A stretch of 64,000 nucleotides of DNA from Intrasporangium flavum (GTDB lineage: Bacteria; Actinomycetota; Actinomycetes; Actinomycetales; Dermatophilaceae): NCBI RefSeq assembly GCF_001956915.1, contig NZ_MLJO01000021.1, positions 52,902-116,901 on the forward strand, read 5' to 3'. A program made the position numbers and the translations under genes. This document shows, piece after piece, positions 26,450-33,759 of the stretch. The notes below the pieces were generated by a model. That model was given only the letters and a program-made list of their open reading frames with translations. It was not told the origin of the DNA and did no database searches. Each line of letters begins with the position of its first letter. Positions within the stretch are counted from its first letter, which is position 1.

Positions 26450-26864
26450 GGTGGTTCCTTCGTCGTGCGGTGTGCGGGCACGACCGGATGGCCCGGCCGG
26501 CCGGGTTGGTCAGGAAGGGTTCAGCGGTGGAACCGGTCCGCTGAGCAGGCCATGACGGCCACCCACCTCTCCGCGGGCCTCTCCCGCTCACGACGACACG
26601 ATGCCCCGCATCCGAGAGCGAGGCGCCGTCCATGGTGCGACGGATGCCGCCCGGAGTCCAGCGAGTTTCCGGACCTGACCGCCGTGTCGCCCATGTGCCG
26701 ACACGCCGTAAAGGCGACGAATCGGTCTGTCCTTATGCGGAGTTCGCGACCTTTGGGCTGGCAACTGTTGACCAAGGTCGGGTCGACCGCACACCCGGCC
26801 CCACGCGTCTGTCACCGTCGACGGGTGTTCATCGTCCGGGGTCTTCCCCGGACGGCCCGCCGGG
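26450..26864. other. Non-coding leader region upstream of the riboswitch
   Basis: No gene is convincing here; third-position GC is not biased in any frame, and GC content falls near 26700-26780. The one clear structure is a perfect 8-bp hairpin (26834-26841, 26846-26853, loop TCTT) directly before the riboswitch. The promoter of the NlpC/P60 gene should lie in this region, but I cannot place it with confidence. Confidence 0.4.
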
Positions 26865-27018
26865 CGCCGAATCCTGTCCGCCGGTGGGGCAGTCGGGCAA
26901 GACCGCGGACAGGAACGGGGGACCCACTTCCGGGCCGCACAGCCGGTCCTCGGGGTGAAGCCGCACCTGCGGCCGGGCCACTTCCGTCCGAACCCGACAG
27001 CTCACCTCGTAGGCGTGG
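26865..27018 (+). promoter_or_regulatory. c-di-AMP (ydaO/yuaA-type) riboswitch
   Basis: The leader of the NlpC/P60 gene contains the conserved blocks of actinobacterial ydaO riboswitches in order: GCCGAATCCTG, then AGGAACGGGGGACCCAC, then GGGGTGAAGCC, then CCGAACCCGACAGCTCACCT and CGTAGGCGT, ending about 12 bases before the start codon. In actinobacteria this RNA commonly sits before genes for peptidoglycan hydrolases and turns them off when c-di-AMP is high. Recognition is by memory of the consensus, not by a covariance search; the ends are approximate. Confidence 0.85.
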
Positions 27019-27030
27019 AAGGGATCCCCC

Positions 27031-27564
27031 ATGTCCACGACAACCCCTGCACGTCGCACCTCCCTGTCCTCGCTCGCCCTCACGGTGCTCCTCGCAGGCG
27101 CCCTCCTCGTCGGGACGGGGGTGGCGCCGCCCGGCCAGACCGAGGCGCGCTCGAGAGCGACGACCGTGGCGCCGACGCACATCGTGCCGGCGTCGTACAC
27201 CATCTCGGCCGCCACCGGCCTCACGGCCGTTCGCATCGCGGCGGCCCAACGCGGCAAGCCGTACCGCTGGGGCGGAGCCGGCCCCTGGTACTACGACTGC
27301 TCCGGCCTCGTCTACTACATCTACCGGACGCGGCTGCACCACTCGATCCCGCGCACCGCGAACAACCAGCGCCTGTGGGCGGTTCGCATCTCGAAGTCGC
27401 AGATCCGCCCGGGCGACCTCGTCTTCTTCATGTCCTACGGTCGGGCCTACCACGTCGGCATCTACGCCGGCCGAGGCCTCATCTGGCACGCGCCACGGCC
27501 GGGCCAGTACGTCAAGCTGGTGCGGATCTGGACGACGGCCTGGGTCGCTGGCCGCGTCCGCTGA
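27031..27564 (+). CDS. Secreted NlpC/P60 peptidoglycan hydrolase
   Basis: A 177-residue exported protein. Residues 1-40 are a signal peptide (RR near the N-terminus, hydrophobic LALTVLLAGALLVGTG, then a small-residue cleavage region). The NlpC/P60 domain fills residues about 65-177: catalytic Cys in WYYDCSGLVYYIY, His in YHVGIYAG and a second His in IWHAPRPG. It should cut the stem peptide (gamma-D-Glu to diaminopimelate) in the wall. The riboswitch in its leader indicates c-di-AMP control and so a link to osmotic and wall stress. There is no wall-binding domain. Confidence 0.92.
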   Translation: MSTTTPARRTSLSSLALTVLLAGALLVGTGVAPPGQTEARSRATTVAPTHIVPASYTISAATGLTAVRIAAAQRGKPYRWGGAGPWYYDCSGLVYYIYRTRLHHSIPRTANNQRLWAVRISKSQIRPGDLVFFMSYGRAYHVGIYAGRGLIWHAPRPGQYVKLVRIWTTAWVAGRVR

Positions 27565-27600
27565 AGACCGCTCGTCGGTCGGCGTCCCCTCACCGACGCG

Positions 27601-29295
27601 TCAGCGGCGGTAGTCGACCGACGAGTACTTCAGGACGCGCTGGAGCACGTACCTCCCGTCGCCCTGCGGGTCGAGGAGCGCCGGGCGCGCCTGGCGGATC
27701 ATGACCGTCGGGCGCATCCGGACGTTGACGAGCGTGGTGCCGCGGAAGGAGAGGTCGAGGATGATCCCCTCCTGGGTCTCCTGCCACCAGTCCTGGCCGA
27801 AGAGGTAGTTGCCCGGGCTGGACAGGACGACCCCGACCCCGCCCGCCGCACGCCGGCCCAGCAGGAGCGGTCCGGCCACGTGCGTGCCCGAGCCGATGAC
27901 GTGGTCGCAGCCCGCCTCGGCGAACCAGCGAACCTGCTTCTGCTGCAAGGGCCAGAGGTCGTCGTGGTACTCGGCGCCGCCCCACCACTGCGGGTTGCAG
28001 ACGACGAGGTCGGCACCTCCGGCACGGGCCCGCTTGACGCCCTCGACGATGTTCGCGCGGGTGATCCAGGGAACCCCGGGCGTGTCACGGTCGGCGCGGG
28101 CGACGCCGGCGACGTCGTTGACGGCCACGAACCCGACGCGGATGCCGGCGACGTCGACGAACGCCGGGCGGAGCGCCTCGTCGAGGTCCATCCCGAGCCC
28201 GGTGCGGGGGATGCGGTACTTGTCCATGAGCCGCAGGGTCGACCGGATGCCGCGAACTCCCTTGTCGCTCATGTGGTTCGCCGCGAGGTACACGACGTCG
28301 AGGCCGAGCGTGTCGCGCCACCGGGGCAGGACAGCCTCCGGCACGCTGAAGACCGTGGTCGTGCCGAGCTGCGGCGTGTAGTCGCCGTCGGCGACGATCG
28401 GGCACTCGTGGTCGGCGATCGCGACGTCGGACTGGCGCACGACCCGTGGTGTGGCGCCACGGTTGCCGGTGTCGACGGGCTGGACCGTGCGGTAGGGCCG
28501 CTCGTACGGCGGGTCCACCACGGCACCGCCCGCGTACCGCGCTGTGCCCCCCTCGAAGACCCAGTCCCAGCCGCGACCACGGGCGACGGCCTGCGTCGCG
28601 GCACCGCGGTCGGAGCACAGGCTGCCGAGGTTCGTCATCGTCCAGACCGTCGACGCGTCGTAGCTCGTCCAGCGCGGGTCGAGCGCCGCAGATCCCGTCG
28701 CCGTGCCCGAGACGGGATAGGGCAACGCGCGAGCGGCCTTGTCGCCGAACAGGTCCGGGCCGAACATCCCGTACGGGCCGGGACCTGCGATCGAGAGCAC
28801 CTTCGTCGCCGGCTCGACGAGCCCGGGCGGCAGGAGGGCGACGCGCCCCGGGGCCGCCCGCACGACGTCGACGATCCGGGTGGCGTCGGTGCACCCGCCG
28901 CGCGGTGTCATCGGCGGGTTCTCGATCGAGACCCCGCACGGCACCACGAGCGACCCGCGGGCTGCGAGGGCGCGCAGCTCGTCGAGCGTCACCGTCGCCT
29001 TGAGGTTCTGCAGGCCGGTGACCACCGCGAGCGGGAAGGAGGTGGGGACCGCATCCTGGCCGGTGGTGTCCGAGGGCGTCGGAGCGAGGCTCCCGGGTGG
29101 TGTCGTGCCGCCCGGCGGCACGAGCGGCGTCAGCCCCGTCCCTGAAGGCGTCGCCGGGGACGGTCCGACGGTCACGGTCCCGTGTGCGGTGGCGTCGGGA
29201 GCGGCCGGGCGTGCGGGGCCCTGCCCGGAGCAGGCCGCGAGGGCTGCCACGAACGCGACGGCGGTCGTGGTGCGGAGCGCCCCTGCCCATCCCAC
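27601..29295 (-). CDS. CapA-like (poly-gamma-glutamate synthesis family) lipoprotein
   Basis: A 564-residue surface lipoprotein: the N-terminus VGWAGALRTTTAVAFVAALAAC gives a lipobox (LAAC) at about residue 22, followed by a Pro/Thr/Gly-rich linker. Residues about 85-290 are a region I do not recognise; residues about 290-560 are a CapA/PgsA metallophosphatase-like domain (VVRQSDVAIADHECP, VYLAANHMSDKGVRG, WGGAEYHDD, HVIGSGTHVAGP), with the Asp/Asn/His residues that bind two metals. CapA proteins assist poly-glutamate capsule formation, but stand-alone copies in actinobacteria have unknown substrates. The GTG start has a TACGCT box exactly six bases before it, so it is leaderless. Confidence 0.85.
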   Translation of the reverse strand: MGWAGALRTTTAVAFVAALAACSGQGPARPAAPDATAHGTVTVGPSPATPSGTGLTPLVPPGGTTPPGSLAPTPSDTTGQDAVPTSFPLAVVTGLQNLKATVTLDELRALAARGSLVVPCGVSIENPPMTPRGGCTDATRIVDVVRAAPGRVALLPPGLVEPATKVLSIAGPGPYGMFGPDLFGDKAARALPYPVSGTATGSAALDPRWTSYDASTVWTMTNLGSLCSDRGAATQAVARGRGWDWVFEGGTARYAGGAVVDPPYERPYRTVQPVDTGNRGATPRVVRQSDVAIADHECPIVADGDYTPQLGTTTVFSVPEAVLPRWRDTLGLDVVYLAANHMSDKGVRGIRSTLRLMDKYRIPRTGLGMDLDEALRPAFVDVAGIRVGFVAVNDVAGVARADRDTPGVPWITRANIVEGVKRARAGGADLVVCNPQWWGGAEYHDDLWPLQQKQVRWFAEAGCDHVIGSGTHVAGPLLLGRRAAGGVGVVLSSPGNYLFGQDWWQETQEGIILDLSFRGTTLVNVRMRPTVMIRQARPALLDPQGDGRYVLQRVLKYSSVDYRR

Positions 29296-29301
29296 GCGTC
29301 C

Positions 29302-29307
29302 AGCGTA
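29302..29307 (-). promoter_or_regulatory. -10 element of a leaderless start
   Basis: TACGCT on the reverse strand, six bases before the GTG of the CapA-like lipoprotein at 29295. Confidence 0.5.
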
Positions 29308-29411
29308 GGCGCGGACCTGCCCGGCCCCGCGGAGAACACGCGTCGCGCGCCCGCGGGGCCGGGCTCGACCGGCTGTGCCTGCCGGGTCCGGCTGGGCCCG
29401 GCTGGGCCCGG

Positions 29412-30404
29412 CTACGTCCGGGGTGCGTCCGGCCCGTGCCCACGCCGGTACCAGTCGCGCCAGATGACGCGGTGCAGCGGGACGAGCCGCGGGATGTCGC
29501 GCAGCCCGGGGATGAACGGCAGGAGCACGAGCAGCAGCGACAGCACCATCATCAGGCCCCAGACGAGCGCGTCGGCGTTGTCGGACGTGCTGAACGGCGG
29601 GATCTGGTACCAGAACGTGTAGAGCCACAGCCACGGCTGCCCGGGGTAGTTGCCCGTCTCGTTCATCATCCCCCACTGGTCGCCGCCGAGGCTGCGGGCG
29701 CGGGCCTGGTCCTCGAGGTAGGTGCCGTCGGCGAGGAGCAGCAGCCGACGCGTCGGGTCGAAGCCGTAGAACGAGCCGTTGCTGACCATCTGCTCCAGGC
29801 CGCCGGTGGCAGCGACCTTCTGGTAGCTCGTCGCCAGCGTCGGTACGGGTCCGTAGTCGCCGGAGGCCACCTGGGCCGGGTCGCTGTCGGGGGCGGCGCC
29901 GAGGGCGGTGACGTAGGCGCCGGCCCAGGCCGTGCGCTGCTCGTCGCTGGCCGTCCGCCACCGCCGCAGGGCGAGGCTGAGCGCCGGGTCGCCGGCCACG
30001 GACTGGAGCGGGGTGATGACGAAGTCCTGGGCGGCGTCGATCGGGTAGGTGACGCCGGCCAGCTTCTGCAGGGGCAGCCCGAGGAGCGTCTGCCCGTCCG
30101 ACGCCGTGTTGTACGGCGGCCCGTAGCTCGCGGTCGTGCTGTCGCCCGAGAGCTCCGCCGCGGCCGTCGTGACGACGTCGTTCGGGGCCGTGCGGGCCCA
30201 GTCCTGCAGCGAGATCGCCCGCTCGTCCGGCGAGCCGAACGCGATGGCCAGCGCCAGCGTCAGGACGACGACGCCGACGAGCGCGATGACGAACTCCTTG
30301 ACGAGGTCGTAGGGGCGGGTCGGGAACGAGTGGGCGTCGGGGGTGCGGCGTCGGCCCCGATGGGTGGCGCGTGCGTCCGGTGGACGCGTCCGGGTGGTGG
30401 TCAT
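29412..30404 (-). CDS. Membrane protein resembling the C-terminal half of cytochrome b, with a large insert
   Basis: A 330-residue protein with an N-terminal membrane helix (about 35-58, FVIALVGVVVLTLALAIAFG), an extracytoplasmic domain of about 190 residues, and a C-terminal helix (LVWGLMMVLSLLLVLLPFIPG) preceded by FWYQIPPFS and followed by LRDIPRLVPLHRVIWRDWY. The WYQIPPF segment sits where subunit IV of b6f/bc complexes has PEWYFFP, so I read it as a degenerate Qo-loop; this is inference. Its start overlaps the stop of the cytochrome b gene (ATGA). It is the last gene of a three-gene operon. No haem ligand pair is seen in it. Confidence 0.7.
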   Translation of the reverse strand: MTTTRTRPPDARATHRGRRRTPDAHSFPTRPYDLVKEFVIALVGVVVLTLALAIAFGSPDERAISLQDWARTAPNDVVTTAAAELSGDSTTASYGPPYNTASDGQTLLGLPLQKLAGVTYPIDAAQDFVITPLQSVAGDPALSLALRRWRTASDEQRTAWAGAYVTALGAAPDSDPAQVASGDYGPVPTLATSYQKVAATGGLEQMVSNGSFYGFDPTRRLLLLADGTYLEDQARARSLGGDQWGMMNETGNYPGQPWLWLYTFWYQIPPFSTSDNADALVWGLMMVLSLLLVLLPFIPGLRDIPRLVPLHRVIWRDWYRRGHGPDAPRT

Positions 30405-31045
30405 GATGTCGACACCTCCTCCGAGGACGTCCTGTCGGCGTCGTCGCCGAGCTCCTCGCCGATCGGCGGCACGACGCCGTGGCGTCGCACGAGCACGATG
30501 TGGAGGACGGCGATCGCGCCGACCGCGAGCGGGAGCAGGGTCACGTGGAACAGGAGCATCTGCCCGGTGTTCAGGACGTTGAAGTAGGCCCCGACCCCGA
30601 CGGAGTTGAGACCGTCCTTGGCCTGCGTGCTGATCCACTGGCTGTCGAAGTTGCCCTGCACGAGGTAGCCGGTGAAGGCCGTGCCGATCGACACGAGGAA
30701 GGCGACGACGCCGGTGACCCACGTCAGCGCGCGACCGCCGCGCCAGGCGGCCATCCAGAACTTGCCCCACAGGTGGATGACCATGAAGAAGAAGAAGAGC
30801 TCGACCGACCACAGGTGCAGGCTGTTGACGAAGTGGCCCGTGGACGAGGTGTGCCACCAGTCGACGCCGCCGAGGGCGAGGATGCAGCCGGTGACGACGA
30901 CGACCGCCAGCGAGGCGAGGGTCAGGACGCCGAAGACGTAGATCCACGACGACACGTACGCCGGCTGCCGGTCGGGCAGCGCCTCGCCGGGCGGGACGGT
31001 GCGCTCGATGCGCGTGCGCAGCCGCGCGGTCCACGTGTCGCTCAT
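30401..31045 (-). CDS. Cytochrome b N-terminal domain protein (b6-like)
   Basis: A 214-residue protein with four transmembrane helices, the size of cytochrome b6. Two haem-ligand pairs are present: SLHLWSVELFFFFMVIHLWG in helix B (His 14 apart) and FHVTLLPLAVGAIAVLHIV in helix D (His 15 apart). The 15-residue spacing in helix D is that of b6/f-type rather than mitochondrial b. The conserved GTAFTGYLVQGN loop after helix C is also kept. No Rieske protein, cytochrome c or NADH dehydrogenase gene is adjacent, so the partner of this quinol oxidase-like core is unknown. Confidence 0.88.
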   Translation of the reverse strand: MSDTWTARLRTRIERTVPPGEALPDRQPAYVSSWIYVFGVLTLASLAVVVVTGCILALGGVDWWHTSSTGHFVNSLHLWSVELFFFFMVIHLWGKFWMAAWRGGRALTWVTGVVAFLVSIGTAFTGYLVQGNFDSQWISTQAKDGLNSVGVGAYFNVLNTGQMLLFHVTLLPLAVGAIAVLHIVLVRRHGVVPPIGEELGDDADRTSSEEVSTS

Positions 31046-31245
31046 GGCCGGGCCCCCGTCGGTGTGTCGGGGACGGCTCTCGACTCGGGCTCGGGCTCGA
31101 GGCGCGGCTTCGGGAAGGGGAGGAGCAGGGCCGCCACGAAGACGACGACCATCAGTCCGATGATGACGACGTTGGCGAGGGACACGTGGACGACACCCCA
31201 GTCGAGGTAGGTCCCGGCCTCGCCGTCAGCTGCGAGCACCAGCAT
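31042..31245 (-). CDS. Small single-helix membrane protein of the cytochrome b operon
   Basis: A 67-residue protein with one transmembrane helix (residues about 20-42, VSLANVVIIGLMVVVFVAALLLPF) and a charged, Pro/Glu-rich cytosolic tail. The ATG at 31245 is preceded by AAGGAG. Its stop overlaps the start of the cytochrome b gene (ATGA). As first gene of the operon it is probably a small subunit of the same complex, like the single-helix subunits of b6f; the sequence itself has no family I can name. Confidence 0.75.
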   Translation of the reverse strand: MLVLAADGEAGTYLDWGVVHVSLANVVIIGLMVVVFVAALLLPFPKPRLEPEPESRAVPDTPTGARP

Positions 31246-31328
31246 GGCGCGACTCCTTGTTCTCGGAGCAGTGGAGGTGTCCTCCCCGGCACGCGCTGCG
31301 CTGTTCGTGACCCTTCGATCATCCACTA

Positions 31329-31341
31329 CTACGTCGCGTAG
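31329..31341. promoter_or_regulatory. Dyad CTAC-N5-GTAG upstream of the cytochrome b operon
   Basis: Same arms and spacing as the dyad at 11742-11754 near the CtaG gene. It lies 84 bases before the first start of the cytochrome b operon. A shared BlaI/CopY-family regulator of copper and respiratory genes would explain both, but this rests on two sites. Confidence 0.35.
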
Positions 31342-31364
31342 GAGGCAGGATGCGGGGAAAGTCA

Positions 31365-31400
31365 CAGGCCCCCTGTCCGCCGGAGCGGGCAGGGGGCCTG
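31365..31400. terminator. Terminator hairpin left of the island
   Basis: 16-bp arms (31365-31380, 31385-31400) with one wobble and a CGGA loop. It lies just outside the left att copy and was probably the original terminator of tRNA-Gly(CCC) before the island inserted. Confidence 0.75.
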
Positions 31401-31405
31401 GGTGC

Positions 31406-31450
31406 TGGAGCGAGCGACGGGAATCGAACCCGCGTATCCAGCTTGGGAAG
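31406..31450. repeat. Left attachment site: 45-bp copy of tRNA-Gly 3' part
   Basis: These 45 bases equal 37675-37719 exactly. They hold the 3' part of tRNA-Gly(CCC) from the anticodon loop through CCA. The sequence diverges from the tRNA right after GGGAAG, so this is not a functional tRNA but the end left over after site-specific integration. Confidence 0.92.
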
Positions 31451-31710
31451 TCCGTCGACCATGGGCCCCACGTTCGAGTCGCGCCCGACCCGGTGACCGT
31501 GACTGCCCACGAAGACCCGTTGCGGTCAGCCCCATGTTGCACGCAGGTTGCAGCCGAGGCCAAGCATCCATTGTGGGCTCTAGGTGTCCCGCAGGGCCCT
31601 CAACCTGGCACCCTCGAGATCCCGACTCGGCGGAACCCGGACACGGGAAGCCGGCTCCCACTAGTGTGCCGAGCGCCCTCCGAAGGGGTTCGGAGGCGGA
31701 AGGAGCCAGG

Positions 31711-32286
31711 GTGACACCTGAGGCTGTGGAACTAACCAAGTACGTCGTGGCCGTTGTGGTGCCTGCCATTGTTGGACTGCTCACTTTGGGGTTGTCCAAT
31801 CGCCACAACCGGAGTCAGGCGCGGGCCGAGCATGCACACCAGAAGGTGCTCGCCGACACGGCCTCACAGGAAGCCCGCATCGAACGGAGATATGAAGAGC
31901 GACGCGCGGCTTATGCCGCCCTCATTGACCAGGCGTCGTCTTTGAGACAGGAAGCCTTGCTGCTGGAGTTCGCCGGAAAGGACCGTCCGAGCGATTACCT
32001 CGACCCCCCAGATCTGGAGACTCACTTCAGCGAGCTTCGCCGAGCGCTCAACGAGGTTCTGCTCTTGGGCACCAAGGAGACAAGAGCTGCTGCTGAGCGT
32101 GTTGGGGGCAGGACCGAGGCGTTCGTTTGGTCGTGGGAGACCGATGACTACAGAAACCTGGACCACGCACTGATCGAGTTCCGGGCGGCGGCCAGGGCTG
32201 ACCTAGGTATCGAAGGAGGCGCGGAGGAGGTCGCTACCAGCAAGCCAGCTCCTCCACTCACCCGCAGAGGCGCCGCGAAGGCGTAG
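31711..32286 (+). CDS. Membrane-anchored coiled-coil protein, unknown
   Basis: A 191-residue island protein. One N-terminal transmembrane helix (residues about 8-28, YVVAVVVPAIVGLLTLGLS) is followed by a long basic and acidic helix (RSQARAEHAHQKVLADTAS and ERRYEERRAAYAAL) likely to be coiled coil, then a helical domain and a Pro-rich end. GGAAGGAGCC precedes the GTG at 31711. I do not recognise a family. Similar small membrane proteins are found in mobile islands and sometimes serve as effectors or sensors of defence loci; here that is only a possibility from context. Confidence 0.7.
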   Translation: MTPEAVELTKYVVAVVVPAIVGLLTLGLSNRHNRSQARAEHAHQKVLADTASQEARIERRYEERRAAYAALIDQASSLRQEALLLEFAGKDRPSDYLDPPDLETHFSELRRALNEVLLLGTKETRAAAERVGGRTEAFVWSWETDDYRNLDHALIEFRAAARADLGIEGGAEEVATSKPAPPLTRRGAAKA

Positions 32287-32581
32287 TGGGGGACGCGATG
32301 CCGGCCATGGGCCTTCAACTTCAGTCAGTGCAAGCACCGTGGTGTGGCCAGCTCGAGGGGGGCATAGGGCCCGATGCGTCGCGCACCGTCTTCGTCCCGA
32401 ACCGCGCCGGACGGTCTGGGTTCCCTTATTCCTGAGCACGGTTCGCGTCCGTTGGCGTCCGGTGCTGGGCGGCCGGATGCCGACCGATTGTCACTCACTT
32501 GGTCACCCAGGTTCTCGGCGCCTCTCGGGCATCCGCAGTGCCCTGAGGTGGGCCGCCGCTCGGGTGTGCTGTGATTGCGCC
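32287..32581. other. Island spacer, nothing recognised
   Basis: About 295 bases between two island genes. I see no ORF with coding character, no strong hairpin and no repeat. Confidence 0.4.
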
Positions 32582-33256
32582 GTGATCGAGTCAGCGGAGG
32601 AGTTCAAGCGTTGGTGGGATGCGCCTCAGTCGCTTGAGCGTGTGAAGAAGCTTCGCGAGCCTGCCGCGCCGGAGGTTTGGCGCGAGATCGTGGATCAACA
32701 CCCCGAGTGCCGCGCGGAAGTCGCTTGGCGTCGCGACCTTCCGTTGGAGCTCCTTGCTGACCTTCGGTCGGATGATGACGAGCACGTTAGGTGGCGGGTG
32801 AGATCCAACGGAAGTTGGCTTGCGGCTCACCCGGAGGACGCTGAGCCTTGGCGCGATGACCCGGATATCCCGATCACCTTCCGTCTCAGCGATGACGAGC
32901 GTGAGCTACTCCGTAGAGGGCTGGGCGAGTGGGGCGGCCCTGCCAATTGCACGGAGGAGTTGGCGCAGGCCATGGGCTTCCAAGGTGTGGCCGACCTGTT
33001 CGAGGAAGGCCGCAGGATCGGCGCGGCCATTGCCGCCGGACAGGCCGTGAGTCGAACGGACTGGACGAGAGCGCTGCTTGCAACGGAGATCGTGTTTGTG
33101 AGCGACGTGGTCGGCTCTGGCTGGGACTGGGAGACCACCACGGGGTACACCGACTCGGCCACGCTCACCTTGCTGCGTGGGCTGCAGCGCAAGATCGTCT
33201 GGGGCGGGGTTGTTGGCGGGGTATTTGGCACACGTCCCCCGCGATCGGCGCCTTAA
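32582..33256 (+). CDS. Hypothetical protein of the island
   Basis: A 224-residue soluble protein starting at the GTG at 32582. The N-terminal 75 residues look like HEAT/LRV-type variant repeats (RDLPLELLADLRSDDDEHVR, WRVRSNGSWLAAHP). The C-terminal part (about 100-215) is one compact domain with LSDDERELLRRGLGEWGGPA, LLATEIVFVSDVVGSGWDWE and LTLLRGLQRKIVW. I think it belongs to a family of actinobacterial hypothetical proteins but cannot name it. No catalytic motif is clear. Confidence 0.65.
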   Translation: MIESAEEFKRWWDAPQSLERVKKLREPAAPEVWREIVDQHPECRAEVAWRRDLPLELLADLRSDDDEHVRWRVRSNGSWLAAHPEDAEPWRDDPDIPITFRLSDDERELLRRGLGEWGGPANCTEELAQAMGFQGVADLFEEGRRIGAAIAAGQAVSRTDWTRALLATEIVFVSDVVGSGWDWETTTGYTDSATLTLLRGLQRKIVWGGVVGGVFGTRPPRSAP

Positions 33257-33759
33257 GTCGACCAGGAAGAGTCACCGAACCCATAGCGGAGCACAAGAGC
33301 CCGACGGAGTGGCTGGGTCAACGGTGGCCGGAGGTCATCACGTAGTGACGCGAAGCGCCGTTGACGCAGTCCGGAGTCGGGCGGATGCTCAAGCGTCGGG
33401 TCGGCGACTCGGAGGTTAGTTGCCCCGTGAGGAACCACAGCGTTTCTCCTGGTCGCCGGGTGGCGGGGCCGGTGAGCGGTGGGGGTGCGCGTAGGCGCGC
33501 CAGCGCCGAAGCGCGGGGGTCCCTGCCGTGAGCCGGCCTGAGCCAGTCGGTTGGCGCGGCGGAGCCGCGCCCTTGATCTCTTAGAGCCCTGCCCAGCAAT
33601 GAGGAGGTCGTCGGCTTGCAACTGCGGCCGGAAAACCCGCGGCGGTTCCGCGGGCACATTGGTACGACCGATCCGCGGCATTAGTTGCCACTGGGTTCGG
33701 CCGCCGGATGTCGTCGCGCTCGGATAGGTTGCCGAGGACGCACGAGAGAAGGGGGCATC
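33257..33759. other. Island intergenic region, no gene seen
   Basis: About 500 bases upstream of the GHKL gene. All frames on both strands lack a ribosome-binding site and codon bias. It must hold the promoter of the ATPase gene, but I cannot place it. Decayed coding sequence is possible, since the composition is nearer to the GC-rich flank than the rest of the island. Confidence 0.4.

Noticed and set aside
29388..29416. Short CGGCTGGGCCC repeats between the CapA and cytochrome genes
   Set aside because: A simple GC-rich slippage repeat; not a dyad terminator and no other meaning seen.
31406..31450. A second tRNA-Gly gene
   Set aside because: Only the 3' 45 bases match; the D-arm and 5' acceptor strand are absent, so it is an attachment-site remnant.
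31402..31710. Forward frame running from the left att site into the membrane protein
   Set aside because: It reads through the tRNA fragment; the good ribosome-binding site and the protein's hydrophobic start are at the GTG at 31711.
33257..33759. Possible hidden gene or RNA ahead of the GHKL gene
   Set aside because: No frame has a ribosome-binding site or codon bias, and no stable or named RNA structure could be recognised by eye.
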